Of a stretch of 8,797 nucleotides of DNA, positions 8,405 to 8,797 are shown one piece after another. The notes below the pieces were generated by a model. The model saw nothing but the letters and a program-made list of their open reading frames with translations, made no database searches and was not told the DNA's origin. The stretch lies in NCBI GenBank assembly GCA_031284225.1, contig JAITAH010000384.1, forward strand, positions 1-8,797, given 5' to 3'. The translations under genes were made by a program, and so were the position numbers. Source of the DNA: Dysgonamonadaceae bacterium. Lineage in GTDB: Bacteria; Bacteroidota; Bacteroidia; Bacteroidales; Azobacteroidaceae. Position 1 is the first letter of the stretch; every line of letters starts with the position of its first letter.

Positions 8405-8680
8405 TTATTTATCTTTGTAGTGGCCTTCGATGGATAAAATCAAAACAACTACAAGATCGTCATAAATATCGTAGATAATTCGGTCGTTGGCAGAAATCCT
8501 TCTCGAATAGGTTACGGAATTGCCTTTTATCAGCGGTTCGGGATGTCCGATTCCTTCTCGCGGGCGTTCGGTGATTTCCTTGAGCAACCGGATAACTTTT
8601 TTGTATGCTATCGGATTGGACTTTTTGTATTTAGCGATCGACCTGTCTGCCTCGTCTGAGAATCTGACTTTGTATATCAT
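8405..8680 (-). CDS. yoeB: YoeB/Txe family mRNA interferase toxin
   Basis: 91-residue type II toxin of the RelE superfamily, YoeB/Txe branch, which cleaves mRNA on the ribosome. Seen: the family core REGIGHPEPL (41-50), SRRISANDRIIYDIYDD (59-75) and a C-terminal GHYKDK. Compared from memory with E. coli YoeB (GKGKPEPL, SRRITEEHRLVY, terminal RYHY), the catalytic residues E46, R65, H83 and Y84 correspond to E48, R67, H87 and Y88 here, so the active site appears complete. It is slightly longer than the 84-residue E. coli protein, with three extra residues (KDK) after the His-Tyr pair. The ATG overlaps the stop of the upstream antitoxin gene (ATGA, 8680-8677), typical of translational coupling in these modules. 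It lies 100 bases upstream of clpB on the same strand. Confidence 0.92.
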   Translation of the reverse strand: MIYKVRFSDEADRSIAKYKKSNPIAYKKVIRLLKEITERPREGIGHPEPLIKGNSVTYSRRISANDRIIYDIYDDLVVVLILSIEGHYKDK

Positions 8681-8797
8681 AATGATTCCAAGTGTATTAA
8701 GGTATCCTCATAAGTTAAACATTCCGTATATTTGCCTTCTCTAAATTGTTGTCGCGATCGTTCGATTCGTTCTAAGATTTCAGGAGTGAGCACAAAA
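8677..8797 (-). CDS. Antitoxin partner of the YoeB-like toxin, 3' part only
   Basis: On the minus strand an open frame enters from the right edge (first whole codon at 8796-8794) and ends with TGA at 8679-8677, giving 39 visible residues. The fragment includes LTPEILERIERSRQQFREGK (about 3-22), then YTECLTYEDTLIHLESL to the stop. The pattern of a helix rich in Arg and Glu, then a 'GKYT...TYED' stretch and a final short helix, resembles the toxin-binding C-terminal tail of antitoxins paired with RelE/YoeB toxins in Bacteroidetes. Its position directly before the toxin with a 4-base overlap is the strongest evidence. The DNA-binding N-terminal domain lies outside the window, so its class (Phd/YefM, RelB or other) cannot be told. 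In such modules the antitoxin neutralises the toxin and represses the shared promoter. Confidence 0.75.
   Translation of the reverse strand, partial: FVLTPEILERIERSRQQFREGKYTECLTYEDTLIHLESL

Noticed and set aside
8410..8417. TATCTTTG on the + strand, a perfect match to the Bacteroidetes -7 box
   Set aside because: No matching upstream TTG at proper spacing was seen. The match lies over the last codons of the toxin gene on the other strand, and no + strand gene follows it.
8520..8744. Plus-strand frame of 74 codons across the toxin-antitoxin junction
   Set aside because: It is the antisense shadow of a recognisable YoeB-type toxin and its partner.
1..8797. Search for CRISPR arrays, tRNA or rRNA genes, and transposase or integrase genes
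   Set aside because: No regularly spaced direct repeats, no tRNA-like cloverleaf and no recombinase motifs were seen by eye.

Overview
The window looks like chromosomal DNA from a member of the Bacteroidota, most likely Bacteroidales. The reasons are the A-rich start regions without strong Shine-Dalgarno sequences, a secreted glycosidase with an 'FG|Q' signal peptide end, a lipoprotein that joins a DUF5106-type domain to a thioredoxin fold, and a ClpB of the Bacteroidetes style. This placement is inferred from protein character and start-site style, not from a marker gene.

Layout. Left block, + strand: a secreted GH38 alpha-mannosidase (35-3274) is followed with no spacer (TAA directly followed by ATG) by a secreted protein of unknown family (3275-4546) whose sequence reads like a single (beta/alpha)8 barrel. 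The two probably form a small glycan-processing operon that acts in the periplasm. Centre: a 216-bp gap between convergent genes (4547-4762) is mostly filled by a nested imperfect palindrome of about 170 bp, a repeat of the 'GTCATTGCGA...GAAGCAA' kind. It may also end transcription from both sides. Right block, all - strand and read from right to left: the 3' end of an antitoxin gene (cut by the window edge), a YoeB-type mRNA interferase overlapping it by 4 bases (ATGA), a 100-bp gap with a possible promoter, the disaggregase gene clpB (8304-5716), and 14 bases later a thioredoxin-like lipoprotein gene (5701-4763).

How the parts fit. The + strand pair points to mannose-containing glycan breakdown, but no SusC/SusD, transporter or regulator is visible, so a polysaccharide utilisation locus cannot be claimed from this window. 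ClpB is core proteostasis. The tight link to a redox lipoprotein suggests co-transcription of a cytoplasmic disaggregase with an envelope thioredoxin. The toxin-antitoxin pair is an independent module just upstream of clpB.

No tRNA, rRNA, CRISPR array, insertion sequence or integrase was seen. The least explained item is the 423-residue protein beside the mannosidase; it is the best candidate for an undescribed enzyme family here. I found no clear evidence of a large novel multi-gene system.
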